Part shown: piece after piece, positions 48,977 to 59,673 of the stretch
Position numbering within the stretch: position 1 is the stretch's first letter
How the letters are laid out: each line of letters starts with the position of its first letter
Assembly (NCBI GenBank): GCA_021502835.1
Contig: JAKFGP010000008.1
Coordinates: forward strand, 62,001 to 126,000
Direction: 5' to 3'
Length of the DNA: 64,000 nt
Origin: Streptomyces thinghirensis
Lineage (GTDB): Bacteria > Actinomycetota > Actinomycetia > Streptomycetales > Streptomycetaceae
The notes under the pieces: generated by a model
Told to the model about the DNA's origin: nothing
The model's input: the letters and a program-made list of their open reading frames with translations, nothing else
Database searches by the model: none
Made by a program: the position numbers and the translations under genes

Positions 48977-49934
48977 ATGACCACGCCCCCGCCCACGCCC
49001 ACGCTCCTCGTCCTGGACGCCGAGCCGCTCCCCCGCCTGGGCCGGCTGACCGGCCGGGCCCGGATCGAGCACACCGACGAGAAGAGTCTCGCCGAGCGCT
49101 TGCCGCACGCGGACGTCCTGCTCGTGTGGGACTTCGCCTCGCACGCCGTACGGAAGGCGTGGCCGGGTGACGGTCCCCGGCCACGCTGGGTGCACACGGC
49201 GAGCGCCGGCGTGGACCATCTGATGTGCCCGGAGCTGGCCGCGTCGGACACGGTGGTGACCAACCGCGCGGTGTCTTCGACCAGCCGATCGCCGAGTACG
49301 TCGCCGCGCTCGTCCTGGCGATGGCGAAGGACCTGCCCACGACACTGCGGTTGCAGGGCGAGGCGGACCTGGCGGCACCGCGAGTCGATGCGGGTGGCCG
49401 GAACCCGCGCCTGCGTGGTCGGCTCCGGGCCGATCGGGCGGGCGATCGCGCAGACCCTCAAGGCGCTGGGGATCACGACCGCGCTGGTCGGCCGGACCGC
49501 CCGCACCGGTGTCCACGGGCCCGGCGAGCTGGACCGGCTGCTGGCCCGCGCCGACTGGGTGGTGGCGGCGGCCCCTCACCGACGACAGCGCGCGGCATGT
49601 TCGACGCCCGGCGGTTCGGGGTGATGCAGCCCTCCGCCCGGTTCGTGAACGTGGGGCGGGGGTCAGCTGGTCGTCGAGGACGATCTCGCCGAGGCGCTGA
49701 CCAGGCGCTGGATCGCGGGCGCCGCCCTGGACGTGCTGAGCCACGAGCCCCTCGCGCCCGACAGCCCGCTGTGGCGGGTCCCGGATCTGATCATCTCGCC
49801 GCACATGAGCGGGGACACGATCGGGTGGCGGGACGAACTGGGAGCACAGTTCGTGGAGTTGTACGAGCTGGGCGGCCGGCGAGCCGCTGGCGAACGTGGT
49901 CGACAAGAAGCGCGGATACGTGCCCGGACACTGA
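48977..49934 (+). CDS. D-isomer-specific 2-hydroxyacid dehydrogenase family protein
   Basis: About 318 residues: MTTPPPTPTLLVLDAEPLPR, then WVHTASAGVDHLMCPEL (substrate domain), a nucleotide-binding loop CVVGSGPIGRAIAQTLKALG, and catalytic positions RFVNVGRG (Arg), ALDVLSHEPL (Glu) and ISPHMSGDT (His). NAD(P)-dependent; the substrate is not predictable. Indels near 49275, 49370, 49575, 49665 and 49880. The amidase gene starts 27 nt further on and is probably co-transcribed. Confidence 0.85.
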
Positions 49935-49961
49935 CGTCCCACACACGCGGGAGGGTGCTGC

Positions 49962-51358
49962 ATGACCGACCTCACCGAGCTGACCGCTGTACAGCTCGTC
50001 GACGGTTACCGCAAGGGCGACTTCAGCCCCGTGGAGGTGACCCGGGCCGCCCTGGAGCGGGCCGAGCGGATCCAGCCGGAGCTGAACGCGTTCGTCCGGC
50101 TGACCGGCGAGGAGGCGCTCGACCAGGCACGGCGGTCCGAGGAGCGGTGGCGGCGCGGCGAGCCGGGCGGTCGGCTGGACGGGGTGCCGGTCACGGTGAA
50201 GGACATCCTCCTGACGCGCGGTCACCCGACCCTGCGCGGCTCCCGCGCCGTCTCGCCGGACGGACCCTGGGACGAGGACGCGCCGTCCGTGGCCCGGCTG
50301 CGCGAGCACGGCGCCGTGTTCCTCGGCAAGACGACGACGCCCGAGTACGGCTGGAAGGGCGTCACGGACTCGCCGCTGTCCGGCGTCACCCGCAACCCGC
50401 ACGACCCGAGCCGCACGGCGGGCGGCTCCAGCGGGGGCGCGGCGGCGGCCGTCGCGCGCGGGGCGGGGCCGCTGGCGCTGGGCACGGACGGCGGCGGCAG
50501 CGTGCGCATCCCGGCGTCCTTCTGCGGCGTCTTCGGCCTGAAACCGACGTACGGAAGGGTGCCGCTCTACCCGGCGAGCGCGTTCGGCACGCTCGCACAC
50601 GTCGGTCCGATGACCCGGGACGCGGCGGACGCGGCGCTGATGCTGGACGTCATCGGCACCCCGGACGCCCGGGACTGGTCGGCGCTGGGCCCGGCGCCCG
50701 GGTCGTACACGGAGGCGCTGTCCGGCGGGGTGCGGGGGGCTGCGGGTGGCGTACTCGCCCTCGCTCGGCGGACAGGTGGCGGTGCGCCCGGCGGTGGCGA
50801 CGGCGGTCCGGCGGGCGGTGGAGCGGCTGGCGGAGCTGGGCGCGTACGTGACGGAGGCCGACCCGGACTTCGCGGACCCGGTGGACGCCTTCCACGCGCT
50901 GTGGTTCAGCGGGGGCGGCGCGCGTGGTGCAGCACCTCCGGGCGGGACAGCGGGAGCTGCTCGACCCCGGGCTGCGGGAGATCGTCGGCGCGGGGGCGCG
51001 GTACTCGGCGCTGGAGTACCTGGCCGCGGTGGACGTGCGGATGGATCTGGGCCGGCGGATGGGCCCTCCACGACGCGTACGACCTGCTCGTCACGCCGAC
51101 GCTGCCGATCACGGCGTTCGAGGCGGGGGGGTCGAGGTGCCGAAGGGTCGGGGCCGGCGGTGGACGGGGTGGACGCCGTTCACCTACCCGTTCAACCTGA
51201 CCCAGCAGCCGGCGGCGTCGGTGCCGGTGGGGGTCGACGGGGACGGGCTGCCCGTCGGGCTTCAGCTTGTCGCGGCGCGGCATCGGGATGATCTGGTGCT
51301 GCGGGCGGCGCATCGCTGTACGGGGCGGGGGTGGGGGGGGCGGTACGTCGGCCGAGTA
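49962..51358 (+). CDS. Amidase-signature amidohydrolase
   Basis: About 465 residues. The catalytic Ser-cisSer-Lys triad is visible: Lys in PVTVKDILLTRG, Ser in AGGSSGGAAAAVA and the second Ser in GTDGGGSVRIPASFCGV. GLKPTYGRVPL is the family signature. Indels near 50745, 50925, 51060, 51130 and 51320 leave the last third frayed, and the exact stop is unclear (TAA at 51356-51358 assumed). Hydrolyses amides of small acids; the substrate is unknown. It sits between the dehydrogenase and a DUF3830 gene. Confidence 0.85.
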
Positions 51359-51455
51359 ATGGCCGACGTACGGGTGGGCGTCGGATGGGTCGCGCTGCCC
51401 GGCGCTGCGAGGCGCCTCCCCACGCTCGGCTTCGCTCGCGCGGGGGACCCCCATC

Positions 51456-51526
51456 GCCCACCCGTGCCGCCCCTGGGGGTACTCCCAGGCCGTTCAGGCA
51501 CTGGGGGAGGCACGACTGCCCGCAGC
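51456..51526. repeat. Dispersed 72-bp hairpin repeat, copy 2
   Basis: Second copy of the element at 24135-24206, one base shorter (tactccc for tacctccc). Again between two convergent genes (amidase and DUF3830). Confidence 0.85.
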
Positions 51527-51546
51527 CGGGGCAGTCGCGGCGCCGT

Positions 51547-52042
51547 CTACGCTCGGCGGAAGCTGAGTGTCTCTCCCTCCGCTCCGGTCCGCCACAGGTC
51601 GTTGCAGGCCTCGGCCATTTCGGGCAGGCCGTCGACGATCTGGCCCCAGACGGTGCCGGGGACCCAGCCGACGTCGCCGTTGAGGAGCAGGTTGTTGCGC
51701 TCGTAGAAGAGGGCCAGGTCGACGAGGGTGGTGCCCGCGCGGACCTCGCGGTCGTAGCCGTACGCCTTGGTGCCCAACTCGGCACCCGCGAAGGCGAAAT
51801 AGCACAGGTCGCCCGGAATGGGCGTCACAGTCGGGTTCTCCAGCGGTGGTTCGGATGCCGCGAAGGGTGGAAAGAGGGCATAGATCTCGTTGCGGGCGTA
51901 TTTGGCGTGGTATACGTCGCCGCCGAGCGGGAGCGCGTCCCAGACCGCCGCGCAGGTGATCGGGGGCCCGGTCGTCCAGCAGTTGGGCCGTGCAGGTGAT
52001 CCCGCGCTTGACCAGCGAGACTTCGATGAAGCGATCAGCCAT
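51547..52042 (-). CDS. DUF3830 (cyclophilin-fold) protein
   Basis: About 164 residues: MADRFIEVSLVKRGITCTAQ, LLDDRAP, GGDVYHAKYARNEIYALFPP (after one or two indels near 51965 and 51950), NPTVTPIPGDLCYFAFAG and LNGDVGWVPGTVWGQIVDGL. DUF3830 proteins have a cyclophilin-like fold and often accompany Asp/Glu racemases and amidases; their activity is unknown. Convergent with the amidase, divergent from ehuB (108 nt). Confidence 0.8.
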
Positions 52043-52149
52043 GCCCTCCATGGCAGTGCCCGGCGGCCCCGTGGTCAAGGGTGCGGGGCCGAGGTATCGG
52101 ACTGAAAAAGATCGGCATAACCTGCCCGGCTTCGGGTAGCTGCGCGCCC

Positions 52150-53081
52150 ATGGCTCCACCACACAGAACCCCTCCATGGGGTATATCCGACCAAAGGTCC
52201 AGCACAGCCGGGCCCACCCGCCGGTCGCTGCTCGCGGGGGTCGCGGCGCTCGGTGCGCTGGGGGCCGCCGGCTGCTCGCGGGTGGCCACCGCGTCAGACG
52301 TGGAAGGCGGCGATCTCCTCGACCGGCTCAAGGCGCAGGGCGTGGCCCGGCTCGGCATCGCGGGCGAGATCCCCTTCGGGTACATCGACAAGAACGGTGA
52401 GCTGACCGGTGAGGCGCCGGAGCTGGCGAAGGTCATCTTCAAGCGGCTCGGAGTGGACCGGAGTGCAGCCGGTGCCGACGGAGTTCGGTTCCCTCATCCC
52501 GGGGCTGGCGTCGCAGCAGTTCGACGTCGTGGCGGCCGGTATGTACATCAACCCCGAGCGCTGCCAAGCAGGTCATCTTCTCCACCCCGACTACCAGATG
52601 CTCGACGCGTACATCGTGCGCAAGGACAATCCGCTCGGGCTGCGCAACTACAGGACGTCTTAAGAGATGAGACCAAGTTCGCGACCGGCACCGGCTACGC
52701 CGAGATCGCCTACGCGGTGGAGCACGGCATCAAGGAGGACGACATCCTGATCGTCCCCGACCAGGTGGCCGGACTCAACGCCGTCGAGTCCGGGCGCGTG
52801 GACGTCTTCGCGGGTACGGCGCTGACCGTGCGCGAAGTGGTGAAGAAGTCCAACAAGGCCGAGGCGACCGAGCCCTTCTCGCCGATCATCGACGGCAAGC
52901 CGAAGGTCGACGGCGGCGGTTTCGCCTTCCGGCCCAACGAGACGAACCTGCGGGACGCCTTCAACGTCGAGCTGCAGAAGCTCCAAGAAGAGCGGCGAAC
53001 TGCTGCGCATCCTCCAAGCCCTTCGGTTTCACCGAGAACGAGATGACCGGTCTGACCGCGAAGGAGCTCTGCGGCGGATGA
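52150..53081 (+). CDS. ehuB: Amino-acid/ectoine-type ABC binding lipoprotein (EhuB-like)
   Basis: About 310 residues: a twin-arginine-like TRRSLLAGVAALGALGAAGC with lipobox Cys, then SBP family 3 sequence (VARLGIAGEIPFGYIDKNGE, LTGEAPELAKVIFKRLGVD, PGLASQQFDVVAAGMYINPE, YQMLDAYIVRKDNP). The C-terminal NEMTGLTAKELCGG ends at an ATGA overlap with ehuC. Resembles EhuB of ectoine/hydroxyectoine importers, but specificity cannot be fixed from sequence. Indels near 52455, 52563, 52655 and 52985-53020. Confidence 0.82.
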
Positions 53082-53780
53082 CCTCGGGACTGTGGGAACT
53101 CGTACTCCAGGGTGTCTGGGTCACCATCCAGCTGCTCTTCTTCAGCTCGCTGCTGGCGGCGGCCGTCTCCTTCGTGATCGGTGTCGCGCGCACCCACCGG
53201 CTGTGGGTCGTCCGCTTCCTCGCGGGCGTCTACACCGAGGTGTTCCGCGGGACCTCGGCGCTGGTGATGATCTTCTGGGTGTTCTTCGTGCTGCCGCCGG
53301 CCTTCGGCTGGCAGCTGGTGCCGATGTGGGCGGGCACGCTGGCGCTGGGCTGACCTACGGGGCGTACGGCTCGAGATCGTGCGCGGCGCGCTCGGCGCGG
53401 TCGACCCGGCGCAGAAGGAAGGCGGCATCGCGCTCAGCTTCACGCCCTGGCAGCGGATGAAGCTGATCCTGCTGCCGCAGGCGGTGCCGGAGATGATCCC
53501 GCCGTTCTCCAACCTGCTGATCGAGCTGCTCAAGGGTACCGCGCTGGTGTCGATCATGGGCATGGGCGATCTCGCGTTCAGCGGCAACCTGGTGCGCCTG
53601 GCGCTGCAGGAGAGCGCGGAGATCTACACGTACATCCTGCTGATCTACTTCGTGATCGCGTTCCTGCTCACCCGGGTGATGCGCGGTCTGGAGAAGAAGC
53701 TGAAGGCGGGCGTCGGGAAGACGGCACCGAAGCGCAAGACCGTCACTCCTGAGCCGGCCGAGATCGGGGGTGTCCGATGA
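53078..53780 (+). CDS. ehuC: ABC transporter permease EhuC-like
   Basis: HisM-type permease of ~232 residues: VTIQLLFFSSLLAAAVSFVI, TEVFRGTSALVMIFWVFFVL, EAGIALSFTPWQRMKLILLP (EAA-like loop after indels near 53352-53385), ALVSIMGMGDLAFSGNLVRL, YTYILLIYFVIAFLLTRVM. ATGA overlaps at both ends with ehuB and ehuD. Inner-membrane component of the importer. Confidence 0.85.
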
Positions 53781-54470
53781 ACTGGGACTGGAGCGCGGTC
53801 TCCGACTTCATGCCGCACTTCTGGGACGGACTGCTGGTCACCCTGCAGATCCTGGTCCTGAGGTCGCTGGTCTCGTTCGTTCTCGGACTGGTGTGGGCGA
53901 TGCTGATGCGGGTGCCCTCCCGGTGGGTGACCTGGCCCGTCGGCGTGGTCACCGAATTCGTCCGGAACACCCCGCGCCGCTGGTGCAGCTGTTCTTCCTC
54001 TTCTATGTGCTGCCCGAGTGGGGAGTGACCGCCTCGGCGGCACCACCGGCGTGATCGCCATCGGTCTGCACTACTCGACGTACACGATGCAGGTCTACCG
54101 GGCTGGCATCGAGGCGGTGCCGGTCGGCCAGTGGGAGGCCGCGGCGGCGTGAACCTGCCGATGGGACGGACCTGGTCGGCCGTGATCCTGCCGCAGGCGA
54201 TCCGCCGGTGGTCCCCCGCCCTCGGCAACTACGTGATCTCCATGCTGAAGGACACGCCGCTGCTGATGGCGATCACGGTGCTGGAGATGCTCGGCGAGCG
54301 CACGGCTGTTCTCGCAGCAGAACTTCCAGTTCACCGAGCCCTGACGGTGATCGGCGTGGCCTTCATCGTCATCTCCTACCTGGCCTCCCTTGCCCTGCGA
54401 GCCCTGGAGCGACGCCTTGCCCACGCAACACTCTCCCCAATCCCGAGGAGGCCCCGAGCGCGGCTCCGGC
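53777..54470 (+). CDS. ehuD: ABC transporter permease EhuD-like
   Basis: Second HisM-type permease, ~230 residues: MNWDWSAVSDFMPHFWDGLL, TLQILVLRSLVSFVLGLVWA, TEFVRNTPRRWCSCSSSSMC (shifted; true frame PLLVQLFFLFYVLP), GQWEAA (EAA loop), YVISMLKDTPLLMAITVLEM. Several indels near 53975, 54035 and 54148. The end merges with the ATPase start, so the boundary is approximate. Confidence 0.8.
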
Positions 54471-55199
54471 GAGCTGATACGCCTGAGCAGGTCACCAAGC
54501 GGTTCGGTGAGAACACCGTCCTCGACCACCTCGACTTCTCCGTCGACGCCGGCAAGCACGTCACCTGATCGGCCCGTCCGGGTCGGGCAAGACGACGATC
54601 CTGCGGCTGCTGATGACGCTCCTCAAGCCCGACGAGGGCACGATCACCGTGGACGGGCAGAAGCTCTTCCCGGCGACCGAGAAGGAGCGGCGCGAGGTCC
54701 GCAAGCAGATCGGGATGGTGTTCCAGCAGTTCAACCTGTTCCCGAACATGAGCGTCCTGCGCAACATCACCGAGGCGCCGGTCACGGTCCTCGGCATGTC
54801 CAAGGACGGGGCGGTGGAGCGCGCCAGGGCCTGCTCGACATGGTGGGCCTGGCCGACAAGTGCGACGCCCGCCCCGCCCAGCTCTCCGGCGGCCAGCAGC
54901 AGCGCGTGGCGATCGCCCGGGCGCTGGCGATGCGGCCGAAGGTGCTCCTGCTCGACGAGGTGACCTCGGCGCTCGACCCGGAGCTGGTCGCGGGCGTTCT
55001 CGACCTGCTGCGGGACATCGCCCGCAGCACGGACATCACCATGCTCTGCGTGACCCACGAGATGAACTTCGCCCGGGACATCTCGGACCAGGTCCTGATG
55101 TTCGACTCGGGCCGGGTCATCGAGACCGGTCCGCCGGAGAAGATCTTCAGCGAGCCGAAGTACGACCGGACCCGGGAATTTCTCAGCGCGGTGCTGTAA
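54470..55199 (+). CDS. ehuA: ABC transporter ATPase EhuA-like
   Basis: About 240 residues. VTKRFGENTVLDHLDFSVD; Walker A IGPSGSGKTTILRL (after one indel near 54567), Q-loop MVFQQFNLFPNMS, signature LSGGQQQRVAIARALAM, Walker [15 protein letters not shown] and H-loop CVTHEMNFARDIS. The GlnQ/HisP subfamily for polar amino acids. The start near 54470 is unclear because no ATG/GTG lies in frame. Followed by a good terminator. Confidence 0.85.
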
Positions 55200-55214
55200 A
55201 TACGCGGCGTCGCC

Positions 55215-55244
55215 GCCCCAACCCCGAGGTCGGGGCGTTGGGGC
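55215..55244 (+). terminator. Terminator after ehuA
   Basis: Stem gccccaac / gttggggc with inner ccccga-gg-tcgggg pairing; lies 16 nt after the ehuA stop. Confidence 0.75.
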
Positions 55245-55420
55245 ACGCCGCTGGCATATGCCAGCGGGCCAGCGTCGCAGTTGGGGGCCCCGAAATCTCG
55301 CCGACACCCCCTCACTCCGGGCCGCTCGGCGGCTATCGTGAAGGGGATCCGCTGTCCGATCGGGGGGCGCAGGCAGGGACAGGGGCGGGGGCCTACCAGC
55401 GAGCGCAGGGGGAGACCACC

Positions 55421-56181
55421 GTGGCGCTGCAGCACAAGCCGACCGCGCCGCACCACTCGGCCCAGGACGCCCTGCGCGTCCTGGAGACGGTGACGCGGCA
55501 CAGCACCGGAGTCACGGACACCGAACTCGCCCGGCAGGCCGGCCTCGACCGGGAGCGGCTGACCACGCTCCTGCGCATGCTGCGCCGCGAGGGCTACGTC
55601 GAGCAGACCACCGACGGCACGTACGTCACCGGCGAGGCCCTGGCCCGCCTGGGCTCGGCCCACGGCCGCGAGGGGAGGCCGTGCGCGACAAGCTCCAGCG
55701 CACCCTGGACCGGCTGCGCGACTCGGTGGGCGCCGCCGTCTACATCAGCCGGTACGTCGACGGCGAGGTCAGCGTCACCCAGTACGCCGACAGCCCGGCC
55801 ACGCCCAAGGTGAACGAGTGGGTGGACTTCCGCGTCTCGGCGCACGCCACCGCCGGTCGGCAAGAGCCTGCTCACCCAGCTGGACCACGCGGGCCGCCGC
55901 GACCACCTCGCCCGGCACAAGATGGCCCGCCTGACCTCGCGCACCATCACCAGCGACAAGCTGCTGCTGTCCCGGCTGGAGTCCCAGCCGTCCACCGTCC
56001 GGTCCTCGACCTCCAGGAGTACGCGGTGGGCACGGTCTGCGCGGCCGTCCCGATCACGGCCGGTTCCGCCGTGGGCTGCCTCGCCCTGTCCCTCCCGGTC
56101 GAGCACGCCCACCGGCTCCGCCGGGCCGCCGACGAGCTGAACCGGAACGCATGCGGGGTGCTGCTCTCGCTGGCGATCTAG
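55421..56181 (+). CDS. IclR-family transcriptional regulator
   Basis: About 253 residues from GTG (MALQHKPTAPHHSAQDALRV), with ribosome-site-like aggggga. Winged HTH (TDTELARQAGLDRERLTTLL, REGYVEQTTDGTYVT) followed by the IclR effector domain (VGAAVYISRYVDGEVSVTQY; YAVGTVCAAVPIT; SAVGCLALSLPVEHAHRL). Indels near 55673, 55860 and 56000. It lies downstream of the ehu operon on the same strand and may control it or the divergent enzyme genes; that is inference. Confidence 0.88.
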
Positions 56182-56302
56182 CGCGGAGACGCCCGGCCGA
56201 ACGGCCGACTGCATGGCCGGCGGATGAGTGGTCCGAAGCACCCTGGAGACCAGGTAGTATTTTCGTCGTCGCCGACCGCGGAAAGTGGACGGCGGGAGTC
56301 AT

Positions 56303-56376
56303 GCGCCGCTAGCTCAGTTGGTTAGAGCAGCTGACTCTTAATCAGCGGGTCCGGGGTTCGAGTCCCTGGCGGCGCA
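56303..56376 (+). tRNA. tRNA-Lys (CTT), second copy
   Basis: 74 nt, identical to the copy at 42879-42952 apart from strand: acceptor gcgccgc, anticodon loop actcttaat (CTT), T-arm ggggttcgagtccct. A tagtat -10-like hexamer is at 56255-56260. Confidence 0.95.
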
Positions 56377-56382
56377 CAGCAA

Positions 56383-56413
56383 GAGGGCCCCCTCGCTCAG
56401 GCGAGGGGCCCTC
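56383..56413 (+). terminator. Terminator after tRNA-Lys
   Basis: Long stem gagggcccc(c)tcgc / gcgaggggccctc with loop tcag, 7 nt after the tRNA; may also serve the convergent LPMO gene. Confidence 0.8.
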
Positions 56414-56420
56414 CGCTCGT

Positions 56421-57026
56421 TCAGAAGGTCACGTCCGAGCACGCGTAGAACGCGTTGGCCGTGTCGGCGACCGTCCACACCGCGACGATCACGTGGCGCC
56501 CGCTCAGCCCGGACGGCAGTGTGCCGCTGTGGGAGAGCGTGGCCGGCGGCTGCTTGCCGCCGTAGGGCACCGTGAAGAACGGCGTCAGGTTGAGGTCGGA
56601 CCGGGCCAGGTTGTGGTTCTGGTTCCAGCCCTGCTTGGTGACGTAGTACCGGAAGTCGGTCGTGGCGTGCCGGGCGGTGAACTGCCAGCGGAAGTTGTAG
56701 CTCTGTCCGCCGTTCACCTTGGTGGCCGGCCACGCCTGGCCGCCCGGAGCCTTCGGGCTGTCGAGCGGGGGCGAACGGGGTGTTGTTCGCGGAACATATC
56801 CGCCCGTCGGCCGGTCCGCCCGCCGGGAAGCCCTGGGCCCCTCGACGCTCTGCGGCTCCCACTGGATGGCGCCGCAGCCGCTGACGGTGCCGTTCTGGCA
56901 CACCTTCTGCCGGCTGACCGGCAGGTCGGTGTAGCCGTGGCCGCTGGCGCCGCCGGACGGAGCACGAGGGCTCCGGTGGTCGCCATGCCCATCGCGGCGG
57001 CATACAACTTTGGTCCTTGTACGCAT
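56421..57026 (-). CDS. Lytic polysaccharide monooxygenase AA10 (chitin-active type)
   Basis: About 200 residues. After a signal peptide disrupted by indels (MRTRTK.. then MGMATTGALVLRP), the mature protein begins near SGHGYTDLPVSRQKVCQNGT, placing a His at the copper-binding N-terminus. The second copper His lies in FTARHATTDFRYYVTK. IQWEPQSVEG, NFRWQF and a C-terminal RHVIVAVWTVADTANAFYAC complete the fold. Single catalytic domain without CBM. A DasR-type operator lies 41-56 nt upstream, which fits a GlcNAc/chitin role. Confidence 0.9.
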   Translation of the reverse strand: MRTRTKVVCRRDGHGDHRSPRAPSGGASGHGYTDLPVSRQKVCQNGTVSGCGAIQWEPQSVEGPRASRRADRPTGGYVPRTTPRSPPLDSPKAPGGQAWPATKVNGGQSYNFRWQFTARHATTDFRYYVTKQGWNQNHNLARSDLNLTPFFTVPYGGKQPPATLSHSGTLPSGLSGRHVIVAVWTVADTANAFYACSDVTF

Positions 57027-57066
57027 ACTGCTGCTCCTGTGACGTGGGGGAGGTTCAGTGAGCCGT

Positions 57067-57082
57067 GCAGGTCTAGACCAAG
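57067..57082. promoter_or_regulatory. DasR-responsive element before the LPMO gene
   Basis: gcaggtctagaccaag contains the perfect core palindrome ggtctagacc of the DasR consensus actggtctagaccact. It lies 41-56 nt upstream of the LPMO start and overlaps the putative stop of the SPFH gene. Confidence 0.8.
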
Positions 57083-58312
57083 TCCCAGGTTATTGCCGTT
57101 AGTTGAACATGTCCATACCAATCGAGGAACCCGGGGCACCCGGGGAACGGCTCACGGGCCCGTGTCCCCCGCCCCGCGCAGAACGCCACCGTCAGGTCCT
57201 TCACCAGCACCTTGCGCTCGTAGTCGTCGAGTTCGACCAGCCCGCGCATGGTCAGCCGGGTCACCGTGTCCTCCACCGAGTCCACCACCGAGGTGAGCAC
57301 GCTGGCCCGCTGCGCCGCGTCCAGCGCGGCGATCCGGCGCCGGTGCATCGCGGCGGCGACCTCGGGGCGTACTCCACCCGGACCGGCCGCACCGAGAACA
57401 CCTCCAGGCCGACCGGCGCCGCGTCCGCCGCCACCAGCCGGGTCAGCGTCTCGCCGGCCACGTCCGCGCGGAGCTGCGGACCGTGCCGAGGGGCTCCACC
57501 GGGACCCGGGCCAGCGCCGCCTCCACGCACTCGCGCAGATACGTCTCGTGGTCCTCGACGCCCAGCGTGGCCTTGGCGGTGTCCCGCACCCGCCACACCA
57601 CCAGCGTCACCGCCCTGAGCGCGACCCCCGTTGCCGTCGGCCGCGAGCATCGGCTCGCTGCGCCAGTGCCGCAGCCGGACGTCGACCCGGCGGCGCAGCA
57701 GCAGCGGGTTGACCCACATCAGGCCGGTGCGCCGCACGGTCCCCCGGTAGCGGCCGAACAGGCCGAGCACCGAGGCCCGCCCGGTCCGGCCCCGGGCCAG
57801 CCCGCCGAACCCGAACAGCCCCAGCGCCCCCAGCGGCCGCGTACGCCGCCCACTGCGCGGGGCCAGAGCCCGGCCCCCGCGTACGCCGGCAGCCCGAGCG
57901 CCTCGGCCCCGAGCGGCGGTACGAGCCCGGCCCACCAGGAGGTGACCGCGCAGCCCGCCGCACCGCAGGCACCGGCGGCCACGCCCGCGGCACCGGGCAG
58001 CACCCGGGCCGGACGCTCCGTCAGCTCCGGGTCGACGCTCGGCGCGGGTCGCGGGCGCGCGGCGACGGGGGCGCCGCGTCCGGGGCTGCTCCCCCGTGCT
58101 CTGCCGACGGCCGACGACCGCGGACCGCAGCGCCACCGGCGCCGGATGGGGGGTCGTCGCGGAACAGCAGGGTGGACGGGGATCTCGGTGGTGGCCTCGT
58201 TGTGGATGAGCCGGGCGGGCCGGTGGCCCGCCTCCGCCGCCCCTTCGGGCGCTTCGGGCCCGGGCGGGGCCGGCGGCTTGGTGTCCGGGTTCGTGGAAGA
58301 GGTCGTACTCAT
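57073..58312 (-). CDS. SPFH/Band-7 domain membrane protein
   Basis: About 410 residues. A proline-rich cytoplasmic N-terminus (MSTTSSTNPDTKPPAPPGPE) precedes one or two membrane segments (AAGVAAGACGAAGCAVTSWW, then a second near LGLFGFGG), then a band-7 domain: TGLMWVNPLLLRRRVDVRLR, RVRDTAKATLG, YLRECVEAALARV, PVGLEVFSVRPVRVEYAPEV and a helical tail (TSVVDSVEDTVTRLTMRGLV, ERKVLVKDLTVAFC). Stomatin-like scaffolds organise membrane domains; partners are unknown. Indels near 58150, 57860, 57640, 57475 and 57370. The stop is uncertain (TAG at 57073, or an upstream TAA with an indel). ATGA overlap with the preceding gene. Confidence 0.75.
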
Positions 58313-59673
58313 GCGTGCTCCAGCCTCCGCGCCAGATGCGTCATGAACGGGTGGTCACCGCTGGGCGGACGGTCAGGAGAAGAGCCGCCGCCAGGTCTCC
58401 GGGCCCGGGTAGCCGTCCGCCGCGCCACCGCGCCAGCCCTGGGCGCGCTGGAAGGCCTCGACGCCCCGCCGGTCCGCCTCGCCCCAGCGCGGGCCCGGCC
58501 CGGTCGTGTAGTGCTTGCCGAAACCCTTCCCTCACCAGCTGCCTGCCGAGCCTGGTGACGTACGGGTTGTCCGCGCCCGGCCCGAACATCGCCCGTCCGG
58601 GGTAGCCGGCCACCCCGTGCGAGGCGGGGCCGGCCGCCGGGGCCGCGATGTCCTTTCCCTTGCCGGTCTTCAGCAGCCGCCAGGTGCCCGGGCCGGGCAG
58701 CCCGTCGGCGTCCGCGCCCCGCCAGCCCTGGGCCAGCTGGAACGCCTGGGTGGCCCCTGCGGTCCGCGTCCGACCAGCGGGGTGCCGGGCCCCGCGGCGT
58801 AGAAGCGCCCGGCGCCGCGGGCGACGAGCATCCGGCCCAGCTCGGTGACGTTCTCGTTGTCGGCGCCGGGGCCGAAGGAGGACGCCCCGGGTAGGCCGTG
58901 GCGGCCGGTGCCCCGCCGGCCGTGGTCGTGGTGACTGCCTTGTAGCGGTAGGGCAGGTACTTGGCGGAGTTGCTCCAGTAGGCGTAGGGCGTGGCGAGCT
59001 TGCGGGTGTGCGGCGGGGTCTGTTCATAGGCGGTGTAGGCGGTGCGGGTGGCGTCCGTCCAGCCGCCGAAGATCACCACATGGGAGCCTTTCTGGGGGTC
59101 GGCCGCATTGTGGAACAGCAGGATGTCGCCGGGCTGGAGCTCGTCCTTGGTGATGCGGTCGGCGAACGTGCCGAGGCTGCCGGTCCATTCGTTCGTGGGG
59201 GAGCTTCCCGGCCATCGACACATAACCCGAGCAGTCCTGCCGGTAACCGTCCGACCAGTAGGCGGTCATGCTGTAGGGCACCTTGGCGGTGACCCAGGTC
59301 TTGGCCCGGTCGATGATCTCCGTACGGGTGATCGCGGCCAGTTCCGCACCGGCGGGGCGCCGCCGGCGTCCCGGTCGGGCCGTGCAGCGGGGCCCTGGGG
59401 CCCTGCGGGGTGTCGGGCTCGTCAGCCGCGGGAACGCCCGGCCGGTGGGACGCGTGAACGGTGGTCGGCGCCGCTGCCGCCTGTCCCGCGCCCAGGGCCC
59501 CGGTGACGGCGGCGGTGGCGGTCGCGGTGGCCACGATCAGCGCCCGGTGGGCCGCCGGATGGGCGGGGGCGCGGCCGGCCGGGGAATGCGGCAGGACGCG
59601 GCGCCAGTGACGGCAACCGGGGCAGTCGCAGTCGCTCGCGGGGGTCGATTTCCTCGAATACGGGAGCCTCCAT
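58309..59673 (-). CDS. Secreted NlpC/P60-like protein with repeat peptidoglycan-binding modules
   Basis: About 450 residues: MEAPVFEEIDP, a short Cys-containing cytoplasmic stretch (DCDCPGCRHW), a membrane/export segment (ALIVATATATAAVTGALGAG), then a papain-like hydrolase with the catalytic Cys in YRQDCSGYVSMAGKLP and His in KGSHVVIFGGW. The C-terminal half holds three repeats of the type GADNxYVTxLGRxLVxxG (near 58855, 58565 and 58335), typical Streptomyces peptidoglycan-binding modules. Indels near 59640, 59380, 59250, 59200, 58890, 58760 and 58530. Probably remodels cell wall; the stop overlaps the SPFH start. Confidence 0.8.
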
